Origin: an uncultured bacterium
Lineage (GTDB): Bacteria > Cyanobacteriota > Vampirovibrionia > Gastranaerophilales > Gastranaerophilaceae
DNA length: 33,610 nucleotides
Assembly (NCBI GenBank): GCA_902760645.1
Contig: CACWHC010000019.1
Location: 1-33,610, forward strand
Direction: 5' to 3'
Shown here: piece after piece, positions 31,305 to 33,610 of the stretch
Position numbering within the stretch: position 1 is the first letter of the stretch
How the letters are laid out: each line of letters opens with the position of its first letter
Position numbers and translations under genes: made by a program
Notes under the pieces: generated by a model
Seen by the model: only the letters and a program-made list of their open reading frames with translations
Told to the model about the DNA's origin: nothing
Database searches by the model: none

Positions 31305-32375
31305 TTACTTTGTTTCAATGTATTCAATATTAGGAGTGTAGTTTGGCTCACCGTTAATGCTGATTTTATTCAGAATGTTTGCACGTTTTTTGCGGAACAA
31401 CATATCAACAAATGCTTCCAAACGTGTTACAAAACCTGCTTCACCGGTTTGTTCATCAATTGTAAGATTGATGATAGGTTTGTTATATTGTTTTGCTTTC
31501 CTTACAATTTTTTCTACCATCAGAGAATCAGGTCCGCAGCCAAAAGCATTAAGTGCAATTATCCCGTCAATTTTGTTGTCCTTCATATAATGACCTGCTG
31601 TGCCTGTCATTTCAAATTCGTTCGCCCAGTATAATTTTTCCCCTAATGCATTTATGCCTTCATTCATCTGTTCATGAGAGAGCTGTAATGCGGTGTAAAC
31701 CTTTACATCCATGGCTTCAAGCTTATCAATAATTTTCATACATGCTCTGTCATCATATATGTTGTATCCGTGTGATACCAATGCTATGGATATAGGATAT
31801 TCTTTTGCATCATTTTCTATAAGAACTTTGCCCTGCAAAGCATAACTCAATGCCTTTTTGTAGCTCATTCCGGATTTTGCCATGATGTGGAAATTATTAA
31901 ACGTTCTCCAGCCGGCTTTTGAAGCTGTTTTTATCTTTTCCATATCAGTAATACCAAATGGTTTTACTGCCTGAGATAAAAATTCATACAAGCCCTGATT
32001 TTTTTCGGATTTGTCAATAGTAGCCTCAATCATCGTAAACGGTTGCTTAATTACGTTTCTGATTAAGTCAGGCAAACCTCTTATCTTGGAACAATTATAA
32101 ATTTTTGGCGCTATTGACTGAATTGACGGTACAAATATTTTATCAATACCTTTATTTAAAAGGTTTAAAATATGACCGACATATATTTTTATAGGTAAGC
32201 ATGTTTCTGTAACTACAAGCGATGAACCGTCTGACATTGTTTGTTTTGTTGTAACATCAGATAAAACAACTTTTATTCCGAGTGCATTAAAGAATCCAAA
32301 ATAAAAAGGATAGTTATGATAAAAATTCATAGCTCTTGGAATACCTATTACCATTTCTTTCGTTTCAGCTTGCAT
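31305..32375 (-). CDS. Acyl-CoA dehydratase activase-related protein (DUF2229)
   Basis: The 356-residue protein resembles DUF2229/CoA-protein-activase proteins, related to the 2-hydroxyglutaryl-CoA dehydratase system, which carry a 4Fe-4S cluster. It starts VIGIPRAMNFYHNYPFYFGFF. It has cysteines in TETCLPIKIYVGH, YNCSKI and NAFGCGPDSL that may bind an iron-sulfur cluster, then DEQTGEAGFVTRLEAFVDM, which closes the fold. No ATPase activase half is in the window. A GGGAGA site lies about 10 bases before the ATG at 32375. Its function in this group of bacteria is unclear; it follows the LdpA gene on the same strand after a 114-bp gap. Confidence 0.88.
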   Translation of the reverse strand: MQAETKEMVIGIPRAMNFYHNYPFYFGFFNALGIKVVLSDVTTKQTMSDGSSLVVTETCLPIKIYVGHILNLLNKGIDKIFVPSIQSIAPKIYNCSKIRGLPDLIRNVIKQPFTMIEATIDKSEKNQGLYEFLSQAVKPFGITDMEKIKTASKAGWRTFNNFHIMAKSGMSYKKALSYALQGKVLIENDAKEYPISIALVSHGYNIYDDRACMKIIDKLEAMDVKVYTALQLSHEQMNEGINALGEKLYWANEFEMTGTAGHYMKDNKIDGIIALNAFGCGPDSLMVEKIVRKAKQYNKPIINLTIDEQTGEAGFVTRLEAFVDMLFRKKRANILNKISINGEPNYTPNIEYIETK

Positions 32376-32489
32376 TTCTAAGATTTCTCCCTATAAGGTA
32401 AAAGTTTTACTACTCTTATAATACTTCAAATTAAAAATTTTTACCAGTTAAATACACAAATGTTAATAATTATGTCTTTTTGTAAAATT

Positions 32490-33452
32490 CTAATTAAATA
32501 TACTACAGTCAACAAGATGTTTTGCGACATTTATGGCAGTATTTAATATTTCTTTATTATCATAAAAATCATTTCTGTTTATGTATTCTTTAACGATTTT
32601 TCTTGCGTAAGAACCTATTGCCACTCCGGAGGCCTTTATGTTACAGAGTTTTGCAAGTTCTGCCGTTTTTGAATTTGTACCTCCCGATAAAAGTATAAAT
32701 GCAGGTAAATCCTCATCTTGTACAAGTTCTGCGGTAGCAACAGCCTGAAGAGTGGTTTTGTAGTCGTCTTTGCCGCCCGACATTGGTGCTCCGTCCGCCT
32801 GAATTATTGTGGTATAAGGTTTTCTTATCTCAAGCATTTGTTTCAGTCGTTTTATTAAATGTTCATTGCTTAACTTTGAACGGTCTATACATATACTTAA
32901 AAATCCGTCATACATATCATTAAGCAGCTGCCATTTGTCCATGACCTCAATATCATTTTCTATAAGTGCATGTAATTCAATGCAATCTATGTTTTCTTTA
33001 ATTATGTTCGGCAGAACTTCTTTTAAATCAAGTTCCTTTGAGTACATTGTTATAGCATTGTGCGGACAAACTTTTTCACATCTGCCGCAGCCTATACATC
33101 TTTTTGATTTAACATAATTACTTCTTGCGTCTTCTGTAATCGCACTTTGAGGACAGATATTTTTGCATCTGTCGCATTTAGTGCATTTGTTCTCATTTAT
33201 TTCAGCTTTATTTATATGCGGATCTCCGGCTATTCCAAGGCTTACACATAAGTATCTGTCCTCCGTTATACCGGAACGCTTTAAGCCACGCTTTGCCGCC
33301 TGTATTACATCTTTGTTTGCACTCAAATCAAATATATTACAACCGGCTTTTGAATAGAGATAAACAAGCTTTTCGACTTCTTCAATATCTTCATTCCCGG
33401 CACCGCAGACAAGCTTGAAACATTTGTTGGATTTTAATATATCTGAAAACAT
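32490..33452 (-). CDS. ldpA: LdpA-type ferredoxin/TIM-barrel protein
   Basis: The protein has two 4Fe-4S ferredoxin motifs, Cys90/93/96/100 (CTKCDRCKNICP) and Cys119/122/125/129 (CIGCGRCEKVCP), between an N-terminal barrel-like part (LVCGAGNEDIEEVEKLVYLYSK) and a C-terminal domain with IIQADGAPMSGGKDDYKTT and FILLSGGTNSKTAEL. This is the layout of LdpA, which in Synechococcus couples redox state to the circadian clock. At 320 residues it is slightly short. No kai gene is visible here. In a dark-living relative its role must be different, presumably redox sensing. The start has no clear ribosome site. Confidence 0.9.
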   Translation of the reverse strand: MFSDILKSNKCFKLVCGAGNEDIEEVEKLVYLYSKAGCNIFDLSANKDVIQAAKRGLKRSGITEDRYLCVSLGIAGDPHINKAEINENKCTKCDRCKNICPQSAITEDARSNYVKSKRCIGCGRCEKVCPHNAITMYSKELDLKEVLPNIIKENIDCIELHALIENDIEVMDKWQLLNDMYDGFLSICIDRSKLSNEHLIKRLKQMLEIRKPYTTIIQADGAPMSGGKDDYKTTLQAVATAELVQDEDLPAFILLSGGTNSKTAELAKLCNIKASGVAIGSYARKIVKEYINRNDFYDNKEILNTAINVAKHLVDCSIFN

Positions 33453-33512
33453 GTCAAAATATTATCATAAAAACCGGTGTAATAAAATATTTCAATTAAT
33501 TTGTATCAAACA

Positions 33513-33528
33513 GCGGAAGACGGGACTT
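33513..33528 (-). repeat. tRNA-Leu-like 3' tail
   Basis: GCGGAAGACGGGACTT reads on the minus strand as AAGTCCCGTCTTCCGC: the end of a tRNA with an acceptor such as CTTCCGC, as in many bacterial tRNA-Leu, plus a T-stem 3' arm and T-loop end. The rest of a tRNA is absent. The sequence stops at the T-loop, as at tRNA-Arg and tRNA-Ser. It predicts a minus-strand tRNA-Leu with this tail right of the window. Confidence 0.65.
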
Positions 33529-33610
33529 ATCGGATTATTCGGGTGAGCATAACTTTAGCATTCACTTCTAAATTGCTTATGCAATTTATTCGTTCATTAA
33601 AGTTATCTGC
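33529..33610. repeat. tRNA-tail-associated structured element, copy E (partial)
   Basis: The stretch begins ATCGGATTATT, which resembles the TTGGATTATT of copy A. It has an outer stem ATAACTTTA (33549-33557) with TAAAGTTAT (33598-33606) and an inner hairpin TAAATTGC/GCAATTTA around TTAT. The window ends inside it. It fits the nested stems of copies B and D but diverges in sequence; I rate it as a probable, not a proven, family member. Confidence 0.55.

Noticed and set aside
1-33610. CRISPR array or cas genes
   Set aside because: No regularly spaced repeats of 20-40 bp with unique spacers are visible; the tail repeats at tRNA genes are 183-225 bp apart and have tRNA origin.

Overview
The window looks like a piece of a non-photosynthetic cyanobacterial relative of the Vampirovibrionia/Melainabacteria type, most likely a gut Gastranaerophilales. 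The evidence is a Ycf23-type DUF561 protein and an LdpA-type ferredoxin/TIM-barrel protein, both lineage markers of Cyanobacteria, in an AT-rich genome that has no photosynthesis gene here. It also has many prepilin-like proteins with the FTLAEVLIT leader, a carboxy-terminal processing protease, and a SpoIID-type protein without sporulation context. The placement is inference from gene content.

Layout. Positions 1-771 hold a minus-strand tRNA locus: an intact tRNA-Arg(TCT), a T-arm-less tRNA remnant with anticodon TAT, and two extra copies of the last 18 bp of tRNA-Arg, each with its own perfect hairpin and a structured spacer. Positions 955-7375 hold an unknown protein, a SpoIID-like protein, HU, a lytic transglycosylase, a mannose-6-phosphate-isomerase-type cupin and a NblS/WalK-like sensor kinase. 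Positions 7456-8811 are a repeat-rich scar: a MITE-like palindrome, a 40-bp direct repeat, a 12-G tract and a prepilin gene that has lost its leader. Positions 8883-17076 hold a PDZ-less HtrA-type protease, the Ycf23-like protein, a prepilin, CtpA, a ThiE-like protein followed directly by a zincin-like protein, and an 832-residue unknown protein. Positions 17224-21390 hold a glycolipid module: polyprenyl-phosphate glycosyltransferase, GtrA, a YdjC/ChbG/NaxD-type deacetylase and an ArnT-like GT-C enzyme. Positions 21454-28342 hold a prepilin-like gene divergent from an operon of three glycine-rich prepilin-like proteins. Positions 28402-28887 are a compact mobile-looking unit: a GIY-YIG nuclease between perfect 68-bp inverted repeats. 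Then come tRNA-Ser(CGA) with its own tail duplication, rpsU, a GT-C membrane enzyme, a CoA-dehydratase-activase-like protein and LdpA.

The strongest unexplained signal is a dispersed family of about 130-225 bp structured elements at every tRNA locus seen. Each starts with GTCTTG or a close variant. In the Arg and Ser cases the element lies between two copies of the tRNA 3' end that break at the same point of the T-loop. Two well-separated members show a compensatory C-G to U-A change in a stem and different sequences in the same hairpins, so the structure seems to be kept. The last about 100 bp show a tRNA-Leu-like 3' tail followed by another such element, which predicts a tRNA-Leu gene just beyond the window. 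The GIY-YIG element and the glycine-rich prepilin operon are the next most interesting items.
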